Positions 8,828 to 15,965 of a DNA stretch of 64,000 nucleotides are shown in pieces. Position 1 is the first letter of the stretch. Each line of letters opens with the position of its first letter. The DNA is from Methylocystis sp. H62 (lineage in GTDB: Bacteria > Pseudomonadota > Alphaproteobacteria > Rhizobiales > Beijerinckiaceae): contig NZ_JADNQZ010000056.1 in NCBI RefSeq assembly GCF_015709515.1, positions 1 through 64,000 on the forward strand, written 5' to 3'. Made by a program: the position numbers and the translations under genes. The notes under the pieces are model-generated. The model had not been told where the DNA came from, searched no databases, and saw nothing but the letters and a program-made list of their open reading frames with translations.

Positions 8828-8932
8828 GTGAGAGCTCCACGAAAGAATAAATGAGAACCATAACTATCTTTTTCTAAAAAGGTGCACGCTCGGGCTTCAT
8901 TTGTCAATTACAATCTAGGAGAGGCTCTTTCC
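8828..8932. promoter_or_regulatory. Divergent intergenic region with AT-rich core
   Basis: This 105-base gap separates two genes that run apart. It includes an AT-rich core (8847-8881, with CTTTTTCTAAAAAGG) that is the best place for promoters of both transcripts. AGGAGAGG at 8917-8924 is the Shine-Dalgarno of the rightward gene. No clear -35/-10 pair could be fixed. Confidence 0.4.
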
Positions 8933-9859
8933 GTGATCGCAAGCCTGTCTTGGCCGTTCGAAGCTGTTCTTGACGCCCGTGGAGAAGAAATCGGCTGGAT
9001 TGCGATCCATGGCCCCGTCCTCGCTTCCGCTCAGCAGGAGCAATTCGCCGAACTTCGGCGCAAGCGCGCTCGCTTCCTCGGCGTCACCAGCTATCTCGAT
9101 TTTCCCCGCCACGACCCTCGCGACCCTCTCGATTATGAGGGGCTTTGCGAGGCGTGGTGCCATTGTTTCCGTGATCCCAATGCTTATTTCACTTATTCTG
9201 CCCCACGCGCCCTCATAAGCGTCTCCGACTTCACCGACTGGTTGCTCCTGCGGCGGCGCGCGGGGTCCATTGCCCCAGAGAGCCTTCCGGCCGAATTCGA
9301 TTACGTCTATGTCGGCGGTGTCGACCCTTGGCGGAAGGGAGTGAAGAACTGGGCTCTTGCGGCGCGCTGCGTCCCGATGATTTACAACCGCCTGGGTCTG
9401 CGCGCCTTGGTAATTGGCGAAGCCGACGAGGTGTTTCTGCAACAGCCGGGGGTTTCGTTTGTTCAAGCTCTTCCTTGGGAGAGCCTGCTGGCGGCGATTG
9501 CCGGGTCCCGGTTTCTTCTGGCGCCTAACCGAAGCGACCCGTCGCCCCGGGTCTTGGCGGAGGCCCTTTGTCTCGACGTGCCGGTTGTGGTCGACCGGGC
9601 CATCCTCGGCGGCTGGAAATATGTGAACCGCTTCACCGGCCGCTTCTTTGACGGCGAGGAGAACGTTCTCGACGCTGCGCGCGACTGCGCCGAGGGCCGG
9701 GTTCGTCCTGACGGCTGGTTCCGCAGTCAGTTCGGACCGGAACTCTCCGGCCGACGGTTGGCGACGCTGCTACGCTCTGTCGATCCAGGTTTAGGCCGCG
9801 ACGCCTCGCTGCAGCTCAGCGCCGCCGGGCCGTGCGGGGGTTCGCCGGCGAAAGATTGA
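8933..9859 (+). CDS. Glycosyltransferase family 1/4-like (GT-B)
   Basis: This 308-residue protein has the C-terminal half of a GT-B glycosyltransferase. It shows YVYVGGVDPWRKGVKNW, then LLAPNRSDPSPRVLAEAL, where the Ser/Pro-rich loop and Glu (ARVLxEAL-type) bind the nucleotide sugar, then VPVVVDRAILGGWKYVN. I choose the GTG at 8933 because AGGAGAGG lies 8 bases before it; an in-frame GTG at 8882 lacks such a site. It is the only rightward gene of the cluster. Its last 44 bases overlap the converging DUF1826 gene. The donor sugar is unknown. Confidence 0.75.
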   Translation: MIASLSWPFEAVLDARGEEIGWIAIHGPVLASAQQEQFAELRRKRARFLGVTSYLDFPRHDPRDPLDYEGLCEAWCHCFRDPNAYFTYSAPRALISVSDFTDWLLLRRRAGSIAPESLPAEFDYVYVGGVDPWRKGVKNWALAARCVPMIYNRLGLRALVIGEADEVFLQQPGVSFVQALPWESLLAAIAGSRFLLAPNRSDPSPRVLAEALCLDVPVVVDRAILGGWKYVNRFTGRFFDGEENVLDAARDCAEGRVRPDGWFRSQFGPELSGRRLATLLRSVDPGLGRDASLQLSAAGPCGGSPAKD

Positions 9860-10709
9860 CGACGAGCCGCGGCGTGCCCGACATCGGCGAGCAATGCAGC
9901 CATGTGCGGCCGGACGGGTGAAGGTTCCAGAGCTCCCGGACGTCGAGATGGCGGAAGGCGACGACAGCGCCGGGCGGCGTCCGGTAGACTTTGGCGCCCT
10001 TTCTGAGAAAGGGCAGCATCTCGTCGAGGTTCAGCATGGATGACCTTCGGCGATCAGCCGCGGCGGCGTCTTCCTTCTGCAGCGCCGCCCGCCATTCGGC
10101 CGAGAGCCGCTCGCGCTTGCCGAGGTAGTCGTAGAACCGACCCATGTCCGGCATGTCGCGGGCCAGGACGTAGCGCGTCGCCTCGCCGTTATAGACCTTG
10201 AGGAGACCGAAAGGGGGCAGGCCGGGGCCAACCGTGTCGATATGGAAGCCGCAGATTTCGGTCGGCGCTTCGACCAGGACCCGCAGCAAGACGCTGTTGC
10301 ACCCCGCCAATTGGCGCAGCTCATCGGCCATCACTGCTATGTCGTCGATCAGCGCGAGTCGCGTCGCGAATGCGAGACCCTCCTCTGGGAGGCTCGCTTC
10401 GAGGATCGAGGGCAGTTCCTCGATGCGGGCGGTCGGAAGGGTCAGCCGCTCGAAACGGAATGCGCCGCTCTCCACCACCGCCCCCAGCCTTTCTTCCCAT
10501 TCCGGGCGCCGGCTTGGCCGGACGAAGACGGCTTGCACCGCAGGATCGCGAAGCCGTTCAATTGCTGCAAACTCCTCGGCGAAGATGATCCCGCTCGCTT
10601 CAGCCTCGATCTCGACGGAGTCTACAACCCTGTTCATGCCGTCCGTCCGGATGTTTCGCGCCACCTCTGGCCCGACACTGGAGACTATCGACACACGCGA
10701 CGAGGTCAA
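9816..10709 (-). CDS. DUF1826 family protein
   Basis: This 297-residue protein matches the DUF1826 pattern. It has a His-x-Asp in ICGFHIDTVG, a mid-protein region rich in acidic and basic residues, AVVAFRHLDVRELW, and a C-terminal LHCSPMSGTPRLVVNLSP. The HxD plus a late His and Arg are reminiscent of cupin/2OG oxygenases, but DUF1826 has no established reaction that I know. An alternative start is the ATG at 10637. It converges on the glycosyltransferase and may be a fourth metal-dependent modifier of the same product. Confidence 0.65.
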   Translation of the reverse strand: MTSSRVSIVSSVGPEVARNIRTDGMNRVVDSVEIEAEASGIIFAEEFAAIERLRDPAVQAVFVRPSRRPEWEERLGAVVESGAFRFERLTLPTARIEELPSILEASLPEEGLAFATRLALIDDIAVMADELRQLAGCNSVLLRVLVEAPTEICGFHIDTVGPGLPPFGLLKVYNGEATRYVLARDMPDMGRFYDYLGKRERLSAEWRAALQKEDAAAADRRRSSMLNLDEMLPFLRKGAKVYRTPPGAVVAFRHLDVRELWNLHPSGRTWLHCSPMSGTPRLVVNLSPANPRTARRR

Positions 10710-10777
10710 TCATCCGACCTCGCTTTACACCACATTGTCAGCTTGCCGGCCCTGACCTCTGGCTCTTATCCTGCACG

Positions 10778-11472
10778 ATGACGAAAATCAGCTACGCCGG
10801 TTACCGCTTTCCGCCCGAGATCATTCAACAGGCAATCTGGCTCTATGTCAGATTCACTTTAAGCTTCCGCGACGTCGAGGATTTGCTAGCGGAACGCGGG
10901 ATCGCGGTCTCTTATGAAACCGTGAGACGATGGGTCAATTATTTTGGGCCAAGATCGCAGCCGATCTGCGCAAACGCCGGCCGAAGCCGCACACCACATG
11001 GCATCTCGACGAAGTCTATCTCAAGATCGATGGACGCTTGGTTTATCTGTGACGCGCCGTCGATAGTGAAGGAGAGGTTCTGGATGTCTTGGTCCAGACC
11101 AGGCGGAATAAGACCGCAGCGCTGAAATTAATGCGCAAGCTTCTGAAGAAATATGGCTTTGCGCCGGAGAATTTGGTGACCGACGATCTGCGGTCTTACC
11201 ATGCCGCCGCGCGTGATCTTGGGATCGAACAGCGGCATCTCACCGGCCGATGGCGAAACAACAGAGCGGAGAATTCTCATCAACCAACCCGACGACGAGA
11301 ACGCAAGATGCAAGGTTTCAAGAGCGTTGGTTCAGCACAAAGATTTCTCTCCTTTCACGCAGCAGCCCACAACATCTCCAACGTTCAACGCCATCTCATT
11401 TCAGCAAGGACGCACCGAGCTTTTCGAGGCTCGGCCATGGACACATGGCGTTTGGCCACTGCTGAAGCATAA
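10778..11472 (+). pseudogene. IS6-family transposase, frameshift plus nonsense
   Basis: The intact IS6-type protein can be read in two pieces. The first, from the ATG at 10778, gives YRFPPEIIQQAIWLYVRF and SFRDVEDLLAERGIAVSYE. A 1-base deletion near 10948-10958 (after VNYFGP) moves the sense to the -1 frame, which continues with the DEVYLKIDGR segment, then VTDDLRSYHAA, GRWRNNRAENSHQPTR and a final KM. A TGA at 11050-11052 replaces the family's Trp after RLVYL. The gene is therefore doubly inactivated. It sits between the tailoring cluster and the integrase and may once have helped to assemble the island. Confidence 0.88.
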
Positions 11473-11768
11473 ACAAGATCGTCAATGAGATTATTCGCGT
11501 CTTTCGTTCGACAACGTGACAAAGCCGGCGCGACGGGTTTAGAGGACGGCTTCGCACGACGCGCCGCGGCCGCGCCATCGGCGCGGGTTCAAGGCTCAAC
11601 GGGTGGGGCGAATCGCTTTCCAACATGCGCGGAATCGTAGGCGCGGAACGGGTCCAGCGGCAAGCCACGGCGGCGCTTTATCGTTAAATTTAGCGCCCGA
11701 TCCGCCGCGCTTGTCTTTCCTCCATCATGTCCGATAATGTGGGCTTATCGGATACATTTTGAGATAGA
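11473..11768. other. Gap between IS6 remnant and integrase
   Basis: No coding sequence is convincing in this 296-base gap. The only structure seen is the inverted repeat at 11730-11752 just after the integrase stop. A leftward open frame across 11396-11668 overlaps the IS6 remnant and has no recognisable content. Confidence 0.4.
11730..11752. repeat. Inverted repeat TCCGATAA-N7-TTATCGGA
   Basis: This is a perfect 8-bp inverted repeat with a 7-base spacer, just beyond the integrase stop codon. It could act as a hairpin at the end of the integrase transcript, but no T-run follows on the minus strand. It may instead be a recombinase or regulator site. Confidence 0.5.
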
Positions 11769-13010
11769 TTAAACGCACAAGTGAGCTCGCCTACGAACTT
11801 GAATCGACAAATGTTTAGCATCCGATTTTGAACTTGGATCACTGTCACAGCTTTTGTTAAGCGCTGCAGCAATGGTCTCACCGATTGTATCCGCTGCGCG
11901 CCGGATCGGATCGGCGTCGAGATGGGCATAGCGGCTAGTAGTCGAAGCCTGCGTGTGACCCAGAAGCTTGCCGACGATCGGCAAGCCAAGCCCTGCTCCG
12001 GCGCCGACGCTGGCGAAAGAGTGGCGCAGGTCATGAATGCGCAAGTCCGGAAGATTGGCGGCCTCGGTCACCGCCGCCCACGGCTTCTTGAGATCCGCTC
12101 GCGGCACTTTTGGATCTGCGCCGGGTATGACGCAATCTCCGACGCGCCCCAAAGATCGAATTACCGCCAGTGCTGGCGCGTTAAGAAAGATCGTTTTTTT
12201 GCCAGTCTTGGAATCGGGTAGGAACAGCAAGCCCCGCTCCATATCGACATGTTCCCAACGGAGGTGAAGGATCTCGCGCAGGCGCGCGCCGGTAAATAGC
12301 AGGAGCCGAAGCGCAGCAATCCCGTCTCGAAATCGCCCGTCGTTCTCAAATCGACGGAAGGCTTCTCCGAGCCGCGCCAATTCCCCCATAGTTAGGAAGC
12401 GCTCCCGGCGCGATTCGGGGAACCGTTCAATCCGAGCAGCCGGATTACATCCATCTGCAACTAGTCCAAGCCGCTCCGCGAAAGAATACATGCTCGCGAC
12501 CACCGCGAGCAGCCGATTTGCCTGATAGGGACGGTTCCGCATCGAAAGATGTATCCGCGCGAGATCGGACCCAACAAAATCATGCGCCTTCCGAGGACCA
12601 TGTTTGGGCAGGACATAGCGTTCTATTAGGCTGCGGTAATGAGCCGCGGTCGTGCCCTTCCGCTTCGGGCTGACGTGCTCGGCGAGAAATCTCCTCGCCA
12701 GTTCATCGACAGTGATTGCCGCTCGCTCCCCCCGACGTTCTTCTACGGGGTCACGACCGCGACACACATTGGCCAGAACTGCCTGAGCCAGCCCCCTCGC
12801 CTGCTCCGGCGTCAAATGTCCGAATCGACCGATCGCGAGGAAGCGTTTCCGACCCGAAATACGATATCGGACAAGGAACGTTTTTGTCCCTGACGGCTCC
12901 ACCCGAAGCCCAAGGCCCTTTAGAGTTCTGTCCCAGACGACATAACGCTCAGACTCAGGCTGCGCCATGTCGACAATCCGCTTTGTCAGCTTCGCAATCC
13001 GCACGCTCAT
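11769..13010 (-). CDS. Tyrosine recombinase/integrase (P4-type, DUF4102-like N-terminus)
   Basis: This 413-residue phage/island integrase has an N-terminal arm-binding domain (RTLKGLGLRVEPSGTKTF, RISGRKRFLAIGRFG), a SAM-like core-binding domain, and the C-terminal catalytic domain. Catalytic residues are visible: Arg in FTGARLREILHLRW, HDLRHSFAS (His-x-x-Arg), HTQASTTSRYAHL with the nucleophilic Tyr, and His in LLGHTQ. The ATG at 13010 follows GGAG and gives a normal family length; a longer frame to 13151 runs into the tRNA-like attachment region. It reads away from the tRNA-Lys fragment 148 bases upstream and is the likely agent that inserted the island. Confidence 0.92.
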   Translation of the reverse strand: MSVRIAKLTKRIVDMAQPESERYVVWDRTLKGLGLRVEPSGTKTFLVRYRISGRKRFLAIGRFGHLTPEQARGLAQAVLANVCRGRDPVEERRGERAAITVDELARRFLAEHVSPKRKGTTAAHYRSLIERYVLPKHGPRKAHDFVGSDLARIHLSMRNRPYQANRLLAVVASMYSFAERLGLVADGCNPAARIERFPESRRERFLTMGELARLGEAFRRFENDGRFRDGIAALRLLLFTGARLREILHLRWEHVDMERGLLFLPDSKTGKKTIFLNAPALAVIRSLGRVGDCVIPGADPKVPRADLKKPWAAVTEAANLPDLRIHDLRHSFASVGAGAGLGLPIVGKLLGHTQASTTSRYAHLDADPIRRAADTIGETIAAALNKSCDSDPSSKSDAKHLSIQVRRRAHLCV

Positions 13011-13157
13011 CGGGCTCCATTGGTGACCATATGGTGACCACCAGAAAGAAAGTCGCCGACGGCAATCGGAAAGCGCCTCGCCAGATTTGTCAATGATAAT
13101 CAATACATTATCGCAGCGTGGCGTAAAATCGGATAGCGTGGAATAGCCCATGGATGA

Positions 13158-13204
13158 GACTTTTAATCAGGGGGTCGTGGGTTCGAGCCCCACCGCGCTC
13201 ACCA
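13158..13204 (+). other. attR: 3' fragment of tRNA-Lys(TTT)
   Basis: These 47 bases reproduce a tRNA from the anticodon loop (CTTTTAA, anticodon TTT) through the variable region, a perfect T-arm (GTGGG-TTCGAGC-CCCAC), the 3' acceptor strand CGCGCTC, the discriminator A and CCA. The 5' half is absent: no GAGCGCG acceptor strand or D-arm occurs upstream, and the anticodon stem's 5' side does not pair. This is what site-specific integration into a tRNA gene leaves at the distal junction. The intact tRNA would lie at the other end of the island, left of this window. Confidence 0.75.
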
Positions 13205-13265
13205 ACATTATCAATTCGTCAAGGCGGCGGCATCGCAATCGGACTGAGAATTTCGAGGGCCGAAT

Positions 13266-13700
13266 ATGGACGAATGGGTCGCGCATATCGCGGCGTCGGT
13301 CGGCATCGCGCCCGCGGTCGCGAGACTCGCCGTCGGTCACGTTTTCGGCTTCCTCCAGAAGCGCCATCCGAACGGCCCTGCCGACGAACTGATCGAGAAA
13401 ATCCCCGGTGCTGAAGCCGCGATAAGGGACGCTGCGGCGGCGCCGCGGCGGGGTCTGCTCGGCGGCGTGCTCGGAGGGGTCGGCGGCCTGGTGGGCGGCG
13501 CGAAAGGCGACGTCCTTGCGCTGACGGCTCGTTTGACGAGCCTGGGTCTCTCTCCAGACCAGCTTCAAAGGCTCGCCAGAGAGATCTTCGGCGGCGCGGA
13601 GCAGGTTATCGGCAGAGAGAAGCTGCGAAGCATGACTGATTCGATTCCTGGCCTATCGCAATTTCTCTGGCCGAAGTCGCGATCGGCGCGTCTCAGGTAA
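13266..13700 (+). CDS. DUF2780/DUF2267-like conserved protein
   Basis: This is a 144-residue protein. The N-terminal part has IAASVGIAPAVARLAVGHVFGFL, the middle is Gly-rich (RGLLGGVLGGVGGLVGG), and the C-terminal part has LGLSPDQLQRLAREIF and SIPGLSQFL. This resembles small DUF2780/DUF2267-type proteins of unknown function, in which a C-terminal helix-loop ends in IPGL. It is the first chromosomal gene after the island junction. GAGGGC lies upstream of the ATG. No signal peptide is seen. Confidence 0.6.
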   Translation: MDEWVAHIAASVGIAPAVARLAVGHVFGFLQKRHPNGPADELIEKIPGAEAAIRDAAAAPRRGLLGGVLGGVGGLVGGAKGDVLALTARLTSLGLSPDQLQRLAREIFGGAEQVIGREKLRSMTDSIPGLSQFLWPKSRSARLR

Positions 13701-14066
13701 GGAAGAGGCGCGCGGGCGCCGACGCGCTTCGACAGGCATCCGCCGAATTGCTCGCCGTCGTGGTCATCCCAGAACGCGCAAGCGGCGCACGTTGAAGGCG
13801 CAGAATTGCGGGGTTCAAGGCTTGGCCGCCGGCGCGTGCGCCAAGAACCAGGTCCGTACCCAATGTCGGCGCGAATTCGCGCGACATTTCCGCAACTCAG
13901 CGAAGCCTTTGGCGACGTTCAGGGCTTGTCGATGCGCTCACCCATCGTCGTCCTGGAATCGTCTTGAGAGACAGCGCCCCATGCCGGACTCGCGCAGGCA
14001 AGATCGAGCGGCTGTTTAGCAAAATAACTCGCGTGTAAAACTTCGCATCTTGCCCGAACAGGAGCG
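13701..14066. other. Intergenic stretch, no supported gene
   Basis: Short open frames occur on both strands but none has a convincing ribosome site or recognisable content. I see no tRNA, terminator or repeat here. Confidence 0.4.
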
Positions 14067-14321
14067 CTAATGAGCTTTGCTCGAGCGAAACCCACGCCGG
14101 CAACTGCGCATCTTGTGAGTCTTGCAGCTTCCGTATCTGTAAGACGGCCGTGGTCTGAATGTCTCATAGCCATTCCCAGGCGGATTTTGCTCCTGCACCA
14201 TGTTCTCCAAGACCACGGTCCCGATCGGGCCCATATCTCCTTGAGCCACAAGGGAAGTTGGACTTAGGAGCGCCAATGAGACAAACACCGACGAAAACAG
14301 GTTAACCCCACGACATTTCAT
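14067..14321 (-). CDS. Small putative secreted protein
   Basis: This 84-codon frame starts with a good export signal: a basic start (MKCRG), a hydrophobic core (LFSSVFVSLALLSPTSLV) and an Ala-Gln cleavage-like end. GGGGA stands about 7 bases before the ATG. The mature part is short and rich in Pro, Arg and Ser, with no family I recognise. It may be truncated or frameshifted near its 3' end. It could be a real small exported protein next to the envelope locus, but independent support is lacking. Confidence 0.35.
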   Translation of the reverse strand: MKCRGVNLFSSVFVSLALLSPTSLVAQGDMGPIGTVVLENMVQEQNPPGNGYETFRPRPSYRYGSCKTHKMRSCRRGFRSSKAH

Positions 14322-14705
14322 GCTTTTTCCCCAATTTACCAGGTAGAGCGATCAGCTTATTAGCTATCATTGTACTTCGATTGAATACAAGAAGGCGTCT
14401 TACATTCATCTAAAGTTCATAATTCGGAACCGTTCCATAATTCTCATTTTGCACTTCACCAACGACGTTAACCTCTCATCGCCGAGGTTATCCACATAGG
14501 CTCGAAGGGCCATGTTTTTTCCATGATAAACTGAAAATATCGATGTAACTTCGATGTGTTAGCCCTTCTACATTGCACTGCAAGACGATGTTGCACTTTC
14601 GCCACAGTTATTACTAAAAGTGGTTATCGGGATATTTAGTGGCTGGACGGATCGACCGCTCTTCGACAACTCTGCGCCACGATGACTGGCGCGCTGGTCG
14701 TCTGA
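14322..14705. other. AT-rich intergenic region with one DnaA-box-like site
   Basis: This 384-base gap is clearly more AT-rich than its surroundings and has no gene. It contains one TTATCCACA (14488-14496), which equals the DnaA-box consensus, but no second copy in an array. The AT-rich sequence probably holds promoters for flanking genes, though no pair of hexamers could be fixed. Confidence 0.4.
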
Positions 14706-15173
14706 TTAGAAAAAATCTCTAGAAGGATCCTCCCCATGAGCGACCGGGATCGCGAGGCCGCCGGCAAGACCGGCCTGATCGGAGTCATTTTCCGACAGCG
14801 CAACCGCCGCGCTGACCGCGACGACCGTCACGTCGCCGGCGTCGCCGCCATTGCCCGAGTCGACGATGCTGCCGACGCTGAAGGCGTGCGTGTTCATGTT
14901 GAAGACAGCGCCGGTCTGGCTGAACGCGGTGGGCTGAAGTTCGATGCCGCCGCCGACGGCGACGTTCTGGTTGACAACGCCGACGTTGTTGAGGCCGAGG
15001 TTGGTGACGCTGCCGACGTTCACGCCCTGCGAGACGGAGGTGTTGATGCCGACGTTGGCGCCGATCGGGTCAGCGAAAGCGGGGGTAGCGAGCACGGCGG
15101 CGATGGCCACAAGCGAGAGCTCTCTCTCCGCCCAAGGCACCGCGCTGCAGGACAACGCGCCCCTCAGCATCAT
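14706..15173 (-). CDS. Secreted Asn/Val/Gly-rich protein, curlin-like relative
   Basis: The protein has a signal-peptide-like core (LSLVAIAAVLATPAFADP), then a low-complexity region of Asn, Val and Gly (VTNLGLNNVGVVNQNVAVGG) that resembles a degenerate curlin repeat. It then has MNTHAFSVGSIVDSGNGG, which is similar to IDKQAFAIGSIIDSAG in the curlin-repeat protein at 18299. The two are probably paralogues. The start is uncertain. The ATG at 15173 gives an unusually long n-region before the hydrophobic core, as if the natural start had been lost at the GAGAGCTCTC palindrome near 15115. It overlaps a rightward frame head-to-head. Confidence 0.5.
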   Translation of the reverse strand: MMLRGALSCSAVPWAERELSLVAIAAVLATPAFADPIGANVGINTSVSQGVNVGSVTNLGLNNVGVVNQNVAVGGGIELQPTAFSQTGAVFNMNTHAFSVGSIVDSGNGGDAGDVTVVAVSAAVALSENDSDQAGLAGGLAIPVAHGEDPSRDFF

Positions 15174-15561
15174 TCCGATTAACGTCGGCGTCGGCGTCGG
15201 CGACAACACCACCTCCTCGACCGCGACTGTCGGCACGGTTCAGGCCAATCTGTCGTCGCAGCGTTCGACCACTGTCGCCGCCTCCAGCCAGGACGGCATC
15301 GGCAATGGCATCGACGCCAACGGCGGCAACGGCCAGGCCTTCATGATCACCATCGGCTCCAACAACACCAGCATCGACAACACCTCGGTGTCGCGGATCG
15401 AAGTCGACACCAACATCAATGTCGCTGATCGTGGCGGCGTCGCTGGCGGCCTGCGGCTTGAGGACTCCTTCAATCCGATCGATATCCAGGACAATGCTAT
15501 CGCGCTCGCCGGCGTCGCGGTCACCGCGAACCACAACGACATCGGCAACGGCGCTCCCTGA
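15103..15561 (+). CDS. Asn/Thr/Gly-rich putative surface protein, start uncertain
   Basis: The ATG at 15103 opens 152 codons of low-complexity text: PINVGVGVGDNTTSSTATVG, then DGIGNGIDANGGNGQAF, then NNTSIDNTSVSRIEVDTN, ending GNGAP. The composition resembles the curlin-like proteins nearby. Its PINVGVGVGDNT block resembles PIGANVGINTS in the oppositely oriented neighbour, so the two frames look like diverged inverted copies. There is no signal peptide in this frame, so the 5' end may have been lost to rearrangement. Whether it is translated is open. Confidence 0.4.
   Translation: MATSESSLSAQGTALQDNAPLSIIPINVGVGVGDNTTSSTATVGTVQANLSSQRSTTVAASSQDGIGNGIDANGGNGQAFMITIGSNNTSIDNTSVSRIEVDTNINVADRGGVAGGLRLEDSFNPIDIQDNAIALAGVAVTANHNDIGNGAP
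15115..15124. repeat. Palindrome GAGAGCTCTC at the head-to-head junction
   Basis: This 10-bp perfect palindrome lies where the leftward signal-peptide coding sequence loses its expected start and the rightward frame begins. It is a plausible crossover point for an inversion. No recombinase gene is adjacent. Confidence 0.45.
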
Positions 15562-15622
15562 TCTTAGCGAGCCTGGCTAACATCGAGGGCGGCGTGCAGC
15601 ATATGTTCAAAGGATCAGTCCT

Positions 15623-15892
15623 ATGAAGCCAATACTGCATGCCGCCCTCGTCGTTCTCTTCAGTCTCTCCGCATTCGCGTCGCCCGCCGACGCAGCCAAG
15701 AGCCACAGGCAGAGACGATCTGTAGCGGTCGTGACTGAGGACAGTTCGCCGGCATGTCTCGGCGGCTATTTGGCGCAGACGGAAGCCCAGGATTATCTCA
15801 GAGACGACATCTGGGTCTTGGAGCCGGTTCCGGGCAGCGACAATCGCCCCTATCGCTTCGACTGTCGGCAGCCGGTTTTTTTCAGGCGTTAG
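15623..15892 (+). CDS. Small secreted protein, unknown family
   Basis: This 89-residue protein has a clear signal peptide (KPILHAALVVLFSLSAFASPADA). The short mature part has two Cys residues (SSPACLGGYL and RFDCRQP) that could form one disulfide. AAAGGA stands 8 bases before the ATG. It precedes the curlin-repeat gene by 73 bases in the same direction. I do not recognise the family. A periplasmic or surface accessory of the amyloid/porin group is a guess from position only. Confidence 0.65.
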   Translation: MKPILHAALVVLFSLSAFASPADAAKSHRQRRSVAVVTEDSSPACLGGYLAQTEAQDYLRDDIWVLEPVPGSDNRPYRFDCRQPVFFRR

Positions 15893-15965
15893 CTCTTAGC
15901 GCTTTGTCTTTGAGAGAGCGCCGCCGCGCGCTTGGTCGTCATTTTTCGAGAGCTGGGAATAGACG

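Noticed and set aside
13140-13204. Complete functional tRNA-Lys gene
   Set aside because: The 5' acceptor strand and D-arm are absent and the anticodon stem does not pair, so only a 3' fragment is present.
13701-14066. Several 60-75-codon frames between the DUF2780-like gene and the small secreted protein
   Set aside because: No ribosome sites, signal peptides or recognisable content, and they overlap one another.
14488-14496. DnaA-box-like TTATCCACA in an AT-rich gap, as a replication origin
   Set aside because: Only one box, no array, and no dnaA, dnaN, hemE or parAB genes near.
14715-14732. TCTAGA and GGATCC close together, as cloning-vector residue
   Set aside because: The flanking sequence is continuous chromosomal-type DNA, and six-base sites occur by chance.
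14736-15182. Rightward 148-codon frame starting after AAGGATCC
   Set aside because: Asp/Ala/Val-rich antisense image of the secreted protein on the other strand; the latter has a signal peptide and a paralogue at 18299.
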